From assembly GCF_030547685.1 (NCBI RefSeq), contig NZ_JAUOQM010000022.1, positions 457 to 51,623 on the forward strand: a DNA stretch of 51,167 bases. The letters are read 5' to 3'. The first letter of the stretch is position 1. Every line of letters begins with the position of its first letter. Below the pieces are notes generated by a model. It had not been told where the DNA came from. It saw nothing but the letters and a program-made list of their open reading frames with translations, and made no database searches. Shown one piece after another: positions 26,694-36,130 of the stretch. The DNA comes from Gilvimarinus sp. 2_MG-2023 (GTDB taxonomy: Bacteria > Pseudomonadota > Gammaproteobacteria > Pseudomonadales > Cellvibrionaceae). Made by a program: the position numbers and the translations under genes.

Positions 26694-27512
26694 TCAGAAC
26701 AACCACTGTTTTATGTCATTTAAATTGACAAGGATGATTTGCTGGGCCTCAGGCACGGCGTCTAGCACTTTGGTGTTAACTCGCATTTCTTGCAGTAGGT
26801 ATTGAACAAGGCAGGCGCGGGTTTTTATGCGCAGTTGGCCATTGTGCATTTGGTAGTCGTGCTCTATAACGCTGCGTTTATCGAGGGTTAAGCGCAAATC
26901 GGGCTCGAAGATGAGCTCTACTTCGGTGTTCCAGGCGGTATCTTGCCCGGCGCTGTGGGTGGCGGGGCCGGATAAGGTGGCATCGCCGCGAAAGCGGCTG
27001 AGCACAAAATCACGAAACTGCTCTTTGTGCTCACACCAGGCGCGCAGGTGCCAGCGCAGGCCGGTTTGCACCAGCGAGTGCGGGGCGATTACCCGCCCCC
27101 GGCGGTTGGGGTTGGTGAGGGAGACGTAATCAACCTCTAGCCGTTGGTTGTGGCGAATCGCCTGTGCAATCGCACGCATCAGTGCAGGCTCCAGGCCGCG
27201 ACTGGGAAGGCTTAGTGAGTGAATGGGCAGTGTTTGCAGGGGTAAAGGTTGCGACAGCCAAGCGAGGTACTGCTCTGCCTCACCGGTAACAAACAATGGT
27301 TTAAAATTTGAGCTGGGCTGGTGGCACTTGCGGCTATTGCAGTAGTTAAGGTTGCCGGGCATGAGGGCGGTGTAGCGCTTTATGTCTTGGCTGGCCTGCT
27401 GGCGCGACAAACCAAAGTGCTTAACCAGAAGGCTGCTATTGGCCGCCCCCTCCCAGTAAACAACTAGCTCGAAGATGTGTAACCGCGCTTTCTGCGCATC
27501 GCTGATGTCCAT
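26694..27512 (-). CDS. WYL-domain transcriptional regulator, BrxR/CapW-like
   Basis: A 272-residue regulator. The N-terminal winged helix reads QKARLHIFELVVYWEGAANS, then LLVKHFGLSRQQASQDIKRY and MPGNLNY, the layout of BrxR/CapW defence-associated repressors. The WYL core is LEVDYVSLTNPNRRGRVIAP followed by HSLVQTGLRWHLRAWCEHKE and FRDFVLSRF, with Trp-His-Leu in place of Trp-Tyr-Leu. A C-terminal WCX-like part follows. Family members repress phage-defence operons and their own promoter and are thought to respond to nucleic-acid ligands. AAGGA lies 9 nt before the ATG and a 10-bp inverted repeat lies immediately upstream. Downstream on the same strand are a lipoprotein and the cas operon. Confidence 0.85.
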   Translation of the reverse strand: MDISDAQKARLHIFELVVYWEGAANSSLLVKHFGLSRQQASQDIKRYTALMPGNLNYCNSRKCHQPSSNFKPLFVTGEAEQYLAWLSQPLPLQTLPIHSLSLPSRGLEPALMRAIAQAIRHNQRLEVDYVSLTNPNRRGRVIAPHSLVQTGLRWHLRAWCEHKEQFRDFVLSRFRGDATLSGPATHSAGQDTAWNTEVELIFEPDLRLTLDKRSVIEHDYQMHNGQLRIKTRACLVQYLLQEMRVNTKVLDAVPEAQQIILVNLNDIKQWLF

Positions 27513-27530
27513 TGCAGCGTGTCCTTGTTG

Positions 27531-27569
27531 TAGTGTGGCATTTATTCAACTGCTTATAGTGCCACACTA
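27531..27569. promoter_or_regulatory. candidate operator of the WYL regulator
   Basis: A perfect 10-bp inverted repeat, TAGTGTGGCA - 19 nt - TGCCACACTA, starts 19 bp upstream of the regulator ATG. BrxR/CapW proteins bind inverted repeats in their own promoters, so autoregulation is a natural reading. Confidence 0.65.
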
Positions 27570-27607
27570 GCTCCGGGCATGTAATACACGCCCATTTGTC
27601 ATTGGCG

Positions 27608-27811
27608 TTATCGCTTACGCAAGCCTTGCAAGAGGTGAAGAATCGCCGGCAGCATAAGCGCCACACCCACTACGATAAAAACCAGGCCGTCTTTTTCAAA
27701 GCGCAGCGATTCGGGCAATAGATCAATATTGGCAAAGTGCATGGCCATGCCCAAGCCAATGAGTATGCAGCCGATAAAATCCAGCACGAGTAGGTGTATG
27801 GGTAACTTCAT
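27608..27811 (-). CDS. small two-helix membrane protein
   Basis: A 67-residue protein with two hydrophobic helices (IHLLVLDFIGCILIGLGMAM and LVFIVVGVALMLPAILHLL) joined by a short polar stretch, and a basic C-terminus (GLRKR). The ATG at 27811 has AAGGAAAAATT directly upstream; a longer in-frame reading would overlap smr. It starts 14 nt after the smr stop, so the two form an operon. Function unknown. Confidence 0.75.
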   Translation of the reverse strand: MKLPIHLLVLDFIGCILIGLGMAMHFANIDLLPESLRFEKDGLVFIVVGVALMLPAILHLLQGLRKR

Positions 27812-27825
27812 AATTTTTCCTTTTG

Positions 27826-28404
27826 TTATTTGCGGCGGGAATGTTTTTCCCAATTTTCCCGGCGTTTTTCTTCGCTTTTTTTCAGCAATATATACGTGGC
27901 GCCGCTGGCGCCGTGGTGTTTTTGCGCTGAGTGGAAGGCGAGTACGTCGTCGAACATGGGCAGCCAATTGGCGACGCAGCTTTTGAGCAGTGCCGGTTGT
28001 TTGCGCCCCTCGCCCTTGCCGTGGGTGATCAGCGCGCAGCGGATATCGTGCGCCATGCAGTCGCGCACAAATTGGTAGAGTGCGCGGCGGGCTTCGTCTA
28101 CAGTCATGCGGTGCAGGTCGAGCCGGGCGTCGATACTGTATTTGCCCAAGCGCAGATTTTTATACACACCGTGCTGCACGCCGTCGCGTTTGAACTCGAG
28201 AATATCCAGCGGTTGCACAGGGTCGATGTGCTCGCCGCTTAAAAAGTTAGTGTCTTTGACTTTGGTGGCGGTGGCCGCCGCCCGGCGCTCGGCCAGCAGT
28301 TGCTCACTGGGTTTGTCTTTTTCCAGCACGACCTTTTTTTCCGCTTTTATGCGGCGAACGTCGCTCATCTCACGGGTAAAGAGATCGTCATCTTGATCTG
28401 TCAT
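27826..28404 (-). CDS. Smr-domain protein (SmrA/YdaL-like)
   Basis: A 192-residue protein with a C-terminal Smr domain: ARLDLHRMTVDEARRALYQF, CALITHGKGEGRKQPALLKS and AFHSAQKHHGASGATYILLK. The LDxH and HGxG motifs are intact. Smr domains are nicking endonucleases or RNA-cleaving modules; the stand-alone gammaproteobacterial form carries a charged N-terminal stretch like the one here (MSDVRRIKAEKKVVLEKDKP). AGGA lies 8 nt before the ATG. The cell role is uncertain. Confidence 0.9.
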   Translation of the reverse strand: MTDQDDDLFTREMSDVRRIKAEKKVVLEKDKPSEQLLAERRAAATATKVKDTNFLSGEHIDPVQPLDILEFKRDGVQHGVYKNLRLGKYSIDARLDLHRMTVDEARRALYQFVRDCMAHDIRCALITHGKGEGRKQPALLKSCVANWLPMFDDVLAFHSAQKHHGASGATYILLKKSEEKRRENWEKHSRRK

Positions 28405-28554
28405 AAGAGGAATCCTAAGCCGTTACATCTTGGGCTTTCAACGCCACTGATGGCCTATTATGCCCAAATTCGGGCACAACAACCACGGCCGTGCGCCCTG
28501 CTCTGCTATAGACTAAGCTCAGAAGGGGTAAGCTCAAGCAAGGAATGTGTGGCT

Positions 28555-29442
28555 ATGTCGCAGCAAGATTTAAACAACAGCACTCTGGCTATGTTCTCGA
28601 TACTGGTTATGTTGGCGCTGGCTTTTACTTGGTCGGGGCTAGGCATGATGACCGGGGTGATTGAGCCTGTGGCCAATATTGTTTGGGCTGAGCTGATCAG
28701 CGATATTCTCGCAACCCTCGCTACCTTCGCACTTTTGGCTATTTCGGCCTTTTTGCCTATCCGCCGTCATTTGGCGGTTGCGATGGTGTGCGCCAGCAGC
28801 CTACTGTTTTTAGGCGCCTGGCACGGGCTGATCCTGTCGCTGGTGAGCCACTTGCCCAGGGCCATGACGATTATCGGGGCGCTGACCTACCCGGCGGGAA
28901 TGATTATTTTGGCCGCCAGTGTGTTTCATTTTGGCCGGGCCTACCGTCTGAGTCGGTTACTGTTGGGCAGCTATCGCAAAATTGAATACAGTTTGGCCAC
29001 GCAAGATCAGCTAACCCAGCTGTTTAACCGCCGTTACTTTTACACCAGCGGGCCCGAGTTATTGCAGTCTTGCCAAAAGCACCAGCAACCTTGCGTGCTG
29101 ATTATAATGACGATTCAGAACCTACCCGATATTAATCAAGCCCACGGGGTTAGTGCCGGGGATGCGGTGCTCAGCGAAATGGGTAACCTGTTGTACCAAA
29201 GCACCCGCCGTGTAGATTTGGCGGCGCGCTTAAGCGGGCGGCGCATTGCTATTTTTTTACCCGATACTCCACAGGCGAATGCCGACGACATTGCCGGGCG
29301 CGTACTTGGCTTGTGCCAAAAGCTCACCATCACCAAGGGCAATGGTGAGCGTATTGAGGTGGCGTTAACAATAGACCAGTGCGTTGTGCTGGCCGGCGAT
29401 CATGAAGCCTGGGAGGATTTGGTCGAGCGCTGTTTAAGCTAG
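28555..29442 (+). CDS. membrane GGDEF-family protein with degenerate active site
   Basis: A 295-residue protein. Five to six hydrophobic helices fill the first 140 residues (MFSILVMLALAFTW, ILATLATFALLAISAFL, VAMVCASSLLFLGAW and others). A GGDEF-like domain follows, starting at DQLTQLFNRRYF and continuing AHGVSAGDAVLSEMGNLLYQ. The signature loop reads LSGRRIAIFLP instead of GGDEF, so the catalytic acidic residues are lost and diguanylate cyclase activity is unlikely. It may be a c-di-GMP or nucleotide sensor, or a scaffold. The ATG at 28555 has AAGGA 10 nt upstream. The stop codon is part of the left end of a MITE-like element. Confidence 0.85.
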   Translation: MSQQDLNNSTLAMFSILVMLALAFTWSGLGMMTGVIEPVANIVWAELISDILATLATFALLAISAFLPIRRHLAVAMVCASSLLFLGAWHGLILSLVSHLPRAMTIIGALTYPAGMIILAASVFHFGRAYRLSRLLLGSYRKIEYSLATQDQLTQLFNRRYFYTSGPELLQSCQKHQQPCVLIIMTIQNLPDINQAHGVSAGDAVLSEMGNLLYQSTRRVDLAARLSGRRIAIFLPDTPQANADDIAGRVLGLCQKLTITKGNGERIEVALTIDQCVVLAGDHEAWEDLVERCLS

Positions 29443-29583
29443 GGCACCTCTGGCTTACAGCGCAACTCGCAATCTAGGCGCTACTTAGCAGGAATGTCTA
29501 AACCTTCCGAACAATAGCAACGACGAGTGCGGGTTGCGCTTGAGGTCTCGCAGAGGCATTCCTCTTATTCTGAGGTGCCCTAG
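29439..29583. mobile_element. MITE-like element with CTAG target duplication
   Basis: CTAG-GGCACCTC at 29439-29450 is mirrored exactly by GAGGTGCC-CTAG at 29572-29583. Inside, AGCGCAACTCGCA (29459-29471) pairs with TGCGGGTTGCGCT (29528-29540) with one mismatch. There is no internal gene. The palindromic CTAG at both ends would fit a YTAR target duplication of the IS5 type. Insertion keeps the TAG stop of the upstream gene intact. The parent transposon cannot be identified. Confidence 0.6.
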
Positions 29584-29612
29584 GGCCACCTCAGAGCGGC
29601 CCTAGCCTTGCG

Positions 29613-31550
29613 CTAACGGTTGACGCGGCCGTCGATAAGTTCATCCACCACCGACGGGTCAGCCAGAGTGGAGGTGTCGCCCAGGGTGTCGATCTCGTTG
29701 GCGGCAATCTTACGCAGAATACGGCGCATAATCTTACCTGAGCGGGTTTTCGGCAAACCGGGTGCCCACTGGATAATATCCGGTTTGGCGATGGCACCAA
29801 TCTCTTGCACGCACAGTTGAATAAGCGCTTTTTTCAGTTCGTCATCGGGCTCCACACCATCCATCGGGGTAACATAGGCGTAAATACCCTGGCCTTTAAT
29901 ATCGTGCGGGTAACCGACAACCGCCGCCTCGGCAATGCTGTCGTGCAACACCAGTGCGCTCTCAACTTCGGCGGTGCCCATGCGGTGGCCAGACACGTTG
30001 AGCACATCGTCGACCCGGCCGGTAATCCAGAAGTAGCCGTCTTCGTCGCGGCGGGCTCCATCGCCGGTAAAGTAGTAGCCGGGGTAAGTGGAGTAGTAGG
30101 TGTCGATACAGCGCTGGTGATCGCCATACACGCTGCGAATCTGGCTAGGCCAGCTGGCTTTAATGGCCAGGCTACCTTCGCCGGCACCTTCAACTTCGTT
30201 GCCCTCGGCATCGAGCAGTACCGGCTGTACGCCAAAGAATGGTTTGGTGCAGGAGCCGGGCTTAAGATCGGTAGCGCCGGGCAGCGGCGTCATCATGTGG
30301 GCGCCGGTTTCGGTCTGCCACCAGGTGTCCATAATCGGGCAGCGCTCGTCACCTACAACTTTGTGATACCACTCCCAGGCTTCTGGGTTAATGGGCTCGC
30401 CCACACTGCCCAGAATGCGTAAAGACTTGCGCGATGTTTTGGTTACATACTCATCGCCCGCGCCCATCAGTGCGCGTATGGCGGTGGGGGCAGTATAGAA
30501 ACTGTTTACGCCGTGTTTGTCCACCACCTGCCAGCAGCGCGAGGCATCGGGATAGGTAGGCACACCTTCAAACATTAGAGTCGTCGCGCCGTTGGTGAGC
30601 GGGCCGTACACAATGTAGCTGTGGCCGGTTACCCAGCCCACATCGGCCGTGCACCAGTAGACGTCGCCTTCGCGCTGGTCGAATACGTACTTGTGCGTCA
30701 TGGCCGCTTGCAGCAGATAGCCGCCGGTGGTGTGCAATACGCCTTTGGGTTTACCGGTGGAGCCCGAGGTATAAAGAATAAACAGCGGGTCTTCGGCGTC
30801 CATCCACTCGGGCTCACACTCGGCGGAGACTTTTTCTACTGCGTCGCGATACCAAATATCGCGCGAGTCGTCCCAGGCGATATCGCCGGCGGTGCGCTTG
30901 ACCACCAGGCAAGTGTGCACGCCGGGGCAGTTGGCCAGGGCTTTATCGGCATTGGCTTTGAGGGGCACAGTGCGTCCACCGCGCAGACCTTCATCGGCGG
31001 TAATAACCACCTGGCAGTCGGCGTCGAGGATTCGATCTTTCAACGCGTCCGGAGAGAAGCCGCCAAACACCACCGAGTGCACAGCACCAATACGGGCACA
31101 GGCGAGCATGGCGTAACTGGCCTCGGGAATCATCGGCATGTATAAGCAAACACGGTCACCTTTTTTTACGCCGCGCTCGCGCAGCACGTTGGCCAGGCGG
31201 CTCACTTCTTCGTGCAATTCGCGGTAGGTAATCAGTTGATCTTCGGCGGGGTCGTCGCCCTCCCAGATGATGGCGACCTGATCGCCCCGGGTTGCCAGAT
31301 GACGATCAATACAGTTGACGCTGACATTCAGCTTACCGCCTAAGAACCAGGCGACTTCGCCTTTTTTAAGGTCGGTTTTATTTACGGTGTGCCATTTTTC
31401 TTGCCAGTCGAGAAAGGATTCGGCCTGCTCGGCCCAAAATTGGTCGGGCTGCTCCACCGACTGGCGGTACATTTGTTCGTAGCGATCCGCATCGATCGCT
31501 GCGGCCTTCTTAATCGCTTCGGGCACCGGATACACATGCTGCTCGGTCAT
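29613..31550 (-). CDS. acs: acetyl-coenzyme A synthetase
   Basis: A 645-residue AMP-forming acetate-CoA ligase, the normal length. It activates acetate through acetyl-AMP to acetyl-CoA in the cytoplasm. Adenylate-forming signatures are [39 protein letters not shown] and [20 protein letters not shown]. The C-terminal [17 protein letters not shown] contains the lysine that is acetylated to switch the enzyme off in known members. The ATG at 31550 is preferred because GCGGAG is then 9 nt away; two ATGs at 31556 and 31559 lie too close to that site. It is monocistronic here. Confidence 0.97.
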   Translation of the reverse strand: MTEQHVYPVPEAIKKAAAIDADRYEQMYRQSVEQPDQFWAEQAESFLDWQEKWHTVNKTDLKKGEVAWFLGGKLNVSVNCIDRHLATRGDQVAIIWEGDDPAEDQLITYRELHEEVSRLANVLRERGVKKGDRVCLYMPMIPEASYAMLACARIGAVHSVVFGGFSPDALKDRILDADCQVVITADEGLRGGRTVPLKANADKALANCPGVHTCLVVKRTAGDIAWDDSRDIWYRDAVEKVSAECEPEWMDAEDPLFILYTSGSTGKPKGVLHTTGGYLLQAAMTHKYVFDQREGDVYWCTADVGWVTGHSYIVYGPLTNGATTLMFEGVPTYPDASRCWQVVDKHGVNSFYTAPTAIRALMGAGDEYVTKTSRKSLRILGSVGEPINPEAWEWYHKVVGDERCPIMDTWWQTETGAHMMTPLPGATDLKPGSCTKPFFGVQPVLLDAEGNEVEGAGEGSLAIKASWPSQIRSVYGDHQRCIDTYYSTYPGYYFTGDGARRDEDGYFWITGRVDDVLNVSGHRMGTAEVESALVLHDSIAEAAVVGYPHDIKGQGIYAYVTPMDGVEPDDELKKALIQLCVQEIGAIAKPDIIQWAPGLPKTRSGKIMRRILRKIAANEIDTLGDTSTLADPSVVDELIDGRVNR

Positions 31551-31781
31551 ATACATCATCTCCGCATTTATTGCTGTTATGGGGGGCCGCCCGGCACACG
31601 TTGGTTGCACCGAACTTTTATCTGTTTATATCCCAGTGCAGAAATCTTAACAGCGTTGGCGGGGTTTCGCCACAGACAACGTTGTCAATTGGGCAAAATA
31701 TTGTCAGTAATTATTAAGGAGAAAAGAGAGGTGATTGACGGGACAAACCGGCTGGCTTATCCCGCGTGTGGCTTACCTTGA

Positions 31782-32162
31782 TTACACCAATTGCATGGGG
31801 ATGGTGTTAGTGGTGCGCTCAACCTTGTTGTGTTCATCCAGATACACCAATCGAGGCTGGTAGGCCTCCAGCTCTTGGGTGCTGTACTGGGCATAGGCAC
31901 CGATAATAACCCGGTCCCCCACCTGCACCTTGCGGGCGGCAGCACCGTTCATGGAAATGGTGCCCGAGCCGCGCTCGGCGAGAATGACGTAGGTAGTGAA
32001 ACGCTCGCCGTTGTTGACATTGTAGATGTCAATTTGCTCAAACTCGCGCAGGCCGGCAAGTTCGACCAGGTCGGCGTCTATCGCGCAGGAGCCGTCATAC
32101 CACAGCTCGGCCTGAGTGACCGCCGCCATATGAAGTTTGCCTTTGAGCATGGTAGAGAGCAT
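31782..32162 (-). CDS. panD: aspartate 1-decarboxylase
   Basis: A 126-residue proenzyme of PanD. It makes beta-alanine from aspartate for pantothenate synthesis. The self-cleavage site is seen in WYDGSCAID (between Gly24 and Ser25), where Ser becomes the pyruvoyl group. The rest ([32 protein letters not shown]) is canonical. AAGGAGGAGC precedes the ATG. It follows panC by 55 nt in the same direction, so both products feed the same reaction; panB is not in the window. Confidence 0.97.
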   Translation of the reverse strand: MLSTMLKGKLHMAAVTQAELWYDGSCAIDADLVELAGLREFEQIDIYNVNNGERFTTYVILAERGSGTISMNGAAARKVQVGDRVIIGAYAQYSTQELEAYQPRLVYLDEHNKVERTTNTIPMQLV

Positions 32163-32217
32163 AAGCTCCTCCTTCGTTGTTTCTGGCTGTAGTGTGAATT
32201 ACAGCATCGCCCGCAGT

Positions 32218-33069
32218 TTAGACTACTGTCAGGGATATATTATCTATCAAACGGGCCCCGTCGGTATACATGGCGCCCAAAATGGTAATCTCGGTGTCAT
32301 CCACCGCGGCTGGTTTAAGGCTGCGGCTGTTGCAAATTTCCAGGTAATCCAGTGCGAAGCCCGCCCGTTCAATGCGGTGTGCGCCTTCTTCCTGCAGCAC
32401 CAGAAAGTCTCGACGACCGCCTTTAATGGCATCGCCAATCCAGTTAAGGGTGCGGTTAAGCTCGGCCACACGGGGGCGTTCGTCATCGGTAATAAAACCG
32501 TTGCGCGAACTCAGGGCCAGGCCATCGCTCTCGCGGTAAATTTCGCTGGCGGTAATTTCAACCGGCATACATAAGTCTTCCACCATACGGCGAATAACAG
32601 CCAGCTGCTGATAGTCCTTAATGCCGAACACCGCTTCGTCCGGCTGAACAATGTTAAACAGTTTAGTGACCACGGTGGTCACACCCTCAAAGTGGCCGGG
32701 GCGGCTAGCGCCACAGAGCACATCCGTCATGGTGGGAACGATCACCCGAGTTTGCTCATCCATGCCGTTGGGGTACATCTCGCGCTCTTCCGGGCAGAAC
32801 AGATAATCACAGCCAATGGCTTCTAGCTTGGCAGTGTCATCCGGCAGGGTGCGCGGGTATTTGTCCCAATCCTCGTTCAGGCCAAATTGCAGGCGATTGA
32901 CAAAGATACTCGCCACCACAATATCGCAGGTTTGCTGAGCCTGCTTTACCAGGGCCAGATGCGCGTCGTGCAAATTCCCCATGGTGGGGACAAAGCCGAT
33001 ACGCTTACCTTCGCGCCGGGCGCGGGCCAGCTCTGCGCGCAGTGAAGCAATATGATGAAAAACGTGCAT
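32218..33069 (-). CDS. panC: pantothenate synthetase
   Basis: A 283-residue ligase joining pantoate and beta-alanine with ATP. Nucleotidyl-transferase hallmarks are [19 protein letters not shown] (HIGH-like) and ALSSRNGFI (KMSKS-like). The binding-site strands [17 protein letters not shown] and [20 protein letters not shown] are intact. GAGGGCGG precedes the ATG. It forms a two-gene unit with panD. A single change from the usual GALHEGH to GNLHDAH keeps the His positions. Confidence 0.97.
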   Translation of the reverse strand: MHVFHHIASLRAELARARREGKRIGFVPTMGNLHDAHLALVKQAQQTCDIVVASIFVNRLQFGLNEDWDKYPRTLPDDTAKLEAIGCDYLFCPEEREMYPNGMDEQTRVIVPTMTDVLCGASRPGHFEGVTTVVTKLFNIVQPDEAVFGIKDYQQLAVIRRMVEDLCMPVEITASEIYRESDGLALSSRNGFITDDERPRVAELNRTLNWIGDAIKGGRRDFLVLQEEGAHRIERAGFALDYLEICNSRSLKPAAVDDTEITILGAMYTDGARLIDNISLTVV

Positions 33070-33214
33070 ACCGCCCTCTTGGCTCGCGGATTTCTGGGGG
33101 CGGAATAATACACTTTTGCCGATAAATTGTACATTTTTACCGAAGCTTTAACCGCATTCAGGGCCGACACAGTCCAGTGCGCGAGCCATATAAAAACCGA
33201 GCCCACAAAAAGGA

Positions 33215-33240
33215 GGGCGGCACACCGCAGTGTGCCGCCC
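33215..33240 (-). terminator. Rho-independent terminator of the EF-hand gene
   Basis: A perfect 11-bp stem (GGGCGGCACAC with GTGTGCCGCCC, 4-nt loop) is followed on the minus strand by TCCTTTTTG. It lies 60 bp after the EF-hand gene stop and before panC. Confidence 0.85.
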
Positions 33241-33300
33241 CAGGCTGCCGTGCAGCCAGTCACAATAACGCCTTAAAAAGGTAAGGTCGTTACTGCCCTC

Positions 33301-33573
33301 TTATTGCCAGCTGTTGCTCTGGCCACCACCTGCCTTGCGGTATTCTGACGCTGACAATTTGCCATCGCCATTTTCGTCGAGCGTATCAAAACGATCACCG
33401 CTCACGCCACTTGCTTGCGCTTCGCGCTCATCAATAGAACCATCGCGGTTTTTATCTGCCATGGTAAACGCTGAGCTAGTGGTTGCCCCCTGGCGCTCGG
33501 TTTCATCGGCAACAGCCGACATAACACCTAAAGACATCAGCAAAGAAACGGTTAATACAGATAAAGTTTTCAT
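33301..33573 (-). CDS. secreted EF-hand protein
   Basis: A 90-residue protein with a signal peptide (MKTLSVLTVSLLMSLGVMSA) and two EF-hand calcium-binding loops, DKNRDGSIDERE and DENGDGKLSASE. Both loops keep Asp at positions 1, 5 or equivalents and Gly at 6; loop 2 ends with Glu at position 12. It is likely a periplasmic or secreted calcium-binding protein. The ATG at 33573 has GAGGTGATATCT upstream; an earlier in-frame start would add residues without signal-peptide character. Confidence 0.88.
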   Translation of the reverse strand: MKTLSVLTVSLLMSLGVMSAVADETERQGATTSSAFTMADKNRDGSIDEREAQASGVSGDRFDTLDENGDGKLSASEYRKAGGGQSNSWQ

Positions 33574-34151
33574 AGATATCACCTCATTAAAAATGATTGA
33601 TTTCAAAAAAGTAGCAAAGCTACATAGGCAATGTTCCTATCGCGAAGAGCATGCCAAATCCGCAGAACCAATTTATTTCAATTCAGTGAGGAACTTCAAA
33701 TAACCACAGTGATTACAATCACAAAGGCCGCGCATTAAAAATGAAAAAAATCTAAAACCTAGCGCTTATATTTATAACGTCTGTAAATTTTTCATAGCCT
33801 AATTTTTTACCATAACGAATAACCGCACCGTGTTAGTGCTTTAATGACACCCCATTCAACCTTAACTCGCTTTTATACTCTGAAAGATTAATAAGTTTTC
33901 GTGTAATTATTTTTACTTTGAATTTTTTACAGAGCCCCGAACGAATTTAAATTTTTACGAGTAAATAGTGGAAAATACACAGGCCAACAATATTGCCGCT
34001 CTTCTATTGTGCCAAGCTCGTCACAGAATAGCGGCTGGGAAATGGGAATAAAAAATACAGAAACTAAAAGACGACGTGGTTACTGCGGTAATTTTTATTA
34101 ATTTATAATCAATATGCAAGCAACGGTTAAATTCACATTACAAAAAAACAC
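33574..34151. other. 578-bp AT-rich intergenic region
   Basis: No gene, RNA or clear repeat is recognised. It is visibly more AT-rich than both neighbours and should contain the EF-hand promoter at its left end. Confidence 0.6.
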
Positions 34152-34706
34152 TTATTCTTGTGGCAATCGCTCGATGGAATCGCCCACTGTTATTACCCCG
34201 CCTTCGACAATTTTGGCACACAACCCACCAAAACCATACATGGCAGCGGCACCGCCGGGGCCCAACACTTCATTCATGCGCGAACATGGGTGGCATAACG
34301 CGGCGGGCTCTAGAATCGCGCCACCGACTCTTACTCGCTGATGGCGCAACAGATTTAAATTGATGCCCGATACTAAAAGATTGCGACGCAGCCAAGCTGG
34401 TGAAATACTATCGCGGCCGGAAAAGCGACATATCATCTCGATAAACTCGACACTAATAATCGTTACCTGTCGACCAGAACCCGGCGTTTTGGTACTGCGG
34501 TGGTCGCCCTCAAGTCCTAATTCGGCAAGAGCTACGACAGACTCAACCGAGCGCACATCACCACGGCGCTCGGTGCGCAAGCCAATCCACTCCAGACGCC
34601 CAGGCTTAAGATCTTGCGCCAGTCTATCGAGCAGTCGCGCTTGAGAGGGCCGACTTCCGCTTGGTTTTACGCTCCGGACTCGGTCTGACAATGTTGAATG
34701 GGTCAT
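34152..34706 (-). CDS. MOSC-domain protein
   Basis: A 184-residue protein with a MOSC (molybdenum cofactor sulfurase C-terminal) core: WIGLRTERRGDVRSVESVVA, GLEGDHRSTKTPGSGRQVTI, PAWLRRNLLVSGINLNLLRH and EPAALCHPCSRMNEVLG. The Cys in the last segment is the usual MOSC cysteine. Stand-alone members handle sulfur or N-hydroxylated substrates with a molybdenum cofactor. The ATG at 34706 is chosen to avoid overlap with the preceding gene, though its ribosome site is weak. It is last in the row of YHYH genes and may be an independent neighbour. Confidence 0.85.
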   Translation of the reverse strand: MTHSTLSDRVRSVKPSGSRPSQARLLDRLAQDLKPGRLEWIGLRTERRGDVRSVESVVALAELGLEGDHRSTKTPGSGRQVTIISVEFIEMICRFSGRDSISPAWLRRNLLVSGINLNLLRHQRVRVGGAILEPAALCHPCSRMNEVLGPGGAAAMYGFGGLCAKIVEGGVITVGDSIERLPQE

Positions 34707-34770
34707 AGGTTTACCGTGCAAATAACACAAGCACAGCGCGGCGGATACATGGCCCAAGACACAATAAGAT

Positions 34771-35088
34771 TTATTGAGGCTTAACTTCCAGCGGCTCTGC
34801 GCTGTTATCAAGAGACTGAACCGGCATCGCTGACTCGTGTATGTTCGCCTTTTTCATTAAAGGTTGATTACGTACGCACATTAACGCCTCCTGCATAAGC
34901 TGGCAACTACCAATATACAAGCTATCTGCGTGTTCATACTGACAACTATCATGGCGCTGATGGTCCTCACAGGCCTCTACCGAGGCTCGATGAGTATGGC
35001 CTTGATGCGCCAACGCCGGAGCGGTCAATACTATTGCCACCAGCAACACATTCAATTGACGTAGGGATGTAGAAAATATTTTAGTCAT
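34771..35088 (-). CDS. small secreted His/Cys-containing protein
   Basis: A 105-residue protein with a signal peptide (LNVLLVAIVLTAPALA) and a mature part starting HQGHTHRASVEACEDHQRHD. Four cysteines (EAC, DSC, GSC, LMC) suggest two disulfides, and the N-terminal His cluster suggests metal binding. I do not recognise a named family. It starts 2 nt after the YHYH gene stop, so it is almost certainly co-expressed with that protein. Confidence 0.7.
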   Translation of the reverse strand: MTKIFSTSLRQLNVLLVAIVLTAPALAHQGHTHRASVEACEDHQRHDSCQYEHADSLYIGSCQLMQEALMCVRNQPLMKKANIHESAMPVQSLDNSAEPLEVKPQ

Positions 35089-35090
35089 TA

Positions 35091-36095
35091 TTACAACCTC
35101 GTTTCGACAATGTCACCTTGAGCACCGTGGTAACAACCAATAAACATATTTTCCCCGGGGCTGGCCGCATGGTAGTGATAACCACGCTCGGTATCGCTAT
35201 GGCCTCGGCACTCGTCCAAACCCTCGGGCTCGAGGCCCAAGTCATCGGTCATGGCATAAATACCGTAGCCGTCGAGGGCGACACCAATCATGGCGGCGTG
35301 ACCATCGCTTTCAGGCTCCGATTGCGCACAACCAATGGCAGCATGATAGTGATAACCTTCGGCTGGATTAATATGACCGCCACAATCATCAAATGCCGCA
35401 ATGGTGTAGTTCGATAAAATTGCATCCACCGGTGCCGGACCTGCAAATACAACACCGTTAAGGCCAAGCCCAATATCAAACCCTAAACGTTCAGGGCTAT
35501 TTAGCGCCACAGGCTGAGTAGGAATTAAAAAGGTTTGTTGCACTGGCCCACCGGTGTATTCAAGTTTGCACTCAACGCAATAGTTTTGATACGCGGGGTC
35601 GACGTTTGGCCTTGCTGCCGATTCGCAGGCAAGCTGAGTGTCGGTAATATTAATCAGCCCAGTCACCGGGTCGTATAGCATCCACTCACTGCCATAGAGT
35701 GTATCGAGGTTCATGATAAAGGCGCCGTCCAGCTCGTAAACTTCGCCGCTACCATCAAACCAAATGCCGCCTTCACTGGCATCTGAGGTAATTGACGGCG
35801 GGCAGAAAGGGCCAATGTCGGCGTTGCTCGGCGCACCGTTAATGGTGACCTGATAGCAAGTACTGGCTGTGCCGTCGGACAGGGTGCAGTCGACCGTGCT
35901 GATGTCTTCGGCCAGGGCTCCGTCGAGAAAGCGCTCCGGGTCGATACCCTTTGAAATGGCCGCGGCGATAGAACTACTGCTGGCACTGCTCTGGCTGGAC
36001 GAGCTATTAACGCTATCCGCACTGTCTGAGCCGCTACCGCAAGCGGTAGCGAGCAAGGTGACACAAACGAGCATAACAATCTGTATTAAATGCAT
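35091..36095 (-). CDS. YHYH-domain lipoprotein
   Basis: A 334-residue protein. The lipobox LLATAC is followed by a serine-rich linker. The YHYH domain shows two copies of its name-giving motif, INPAEGYHYHAAIGC and DTERGYHYHAASPG, with DGYGIYAM between them. Cysteine pairs are frequent (FCPP, YCVECKLEY, DDCGG, GCYHG), suggesting disulfides in the envelope. Function of YHYH domains is not known. The gene lies in a run with a second YHYH lipoprotein and two small secreted proteins, downstream of a BaeSR-like system. Confidence 0.88.
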   Translation of the reverse strand: MHLIQIVMLVCVTLLATACGSGSDSADSVNSSSSQSSASSSSIAAAISKGIDPERFLDGALAEDISTVDCTLSDGTASTCYQVTINGAPSNADIGPFCPPSITSDASEGGIWFDGSGEVYELDGAFIMNLDTLYGSEWMLYDPVTGLINITDTQLACESAARPNVDPAYQNYCVECKLEYTGGPVQQTFLIPTQPVALNSPERLGFDIGLGLNGVVFAGPAPVDAILSNYTIAAFDDCGGHINPAEGYHYHAAIGCAQSEPESDGHAAMIGVALDGYGIYAMTDDLGLEPEGLDECRGHSDTERGYHYHAASPGENMFIGCYHGAQGDIVETRL

Positions 36096-36130
36096 TGGAT
36101 AATTCCCGGTTGATAATCGTATTCAGTCAT

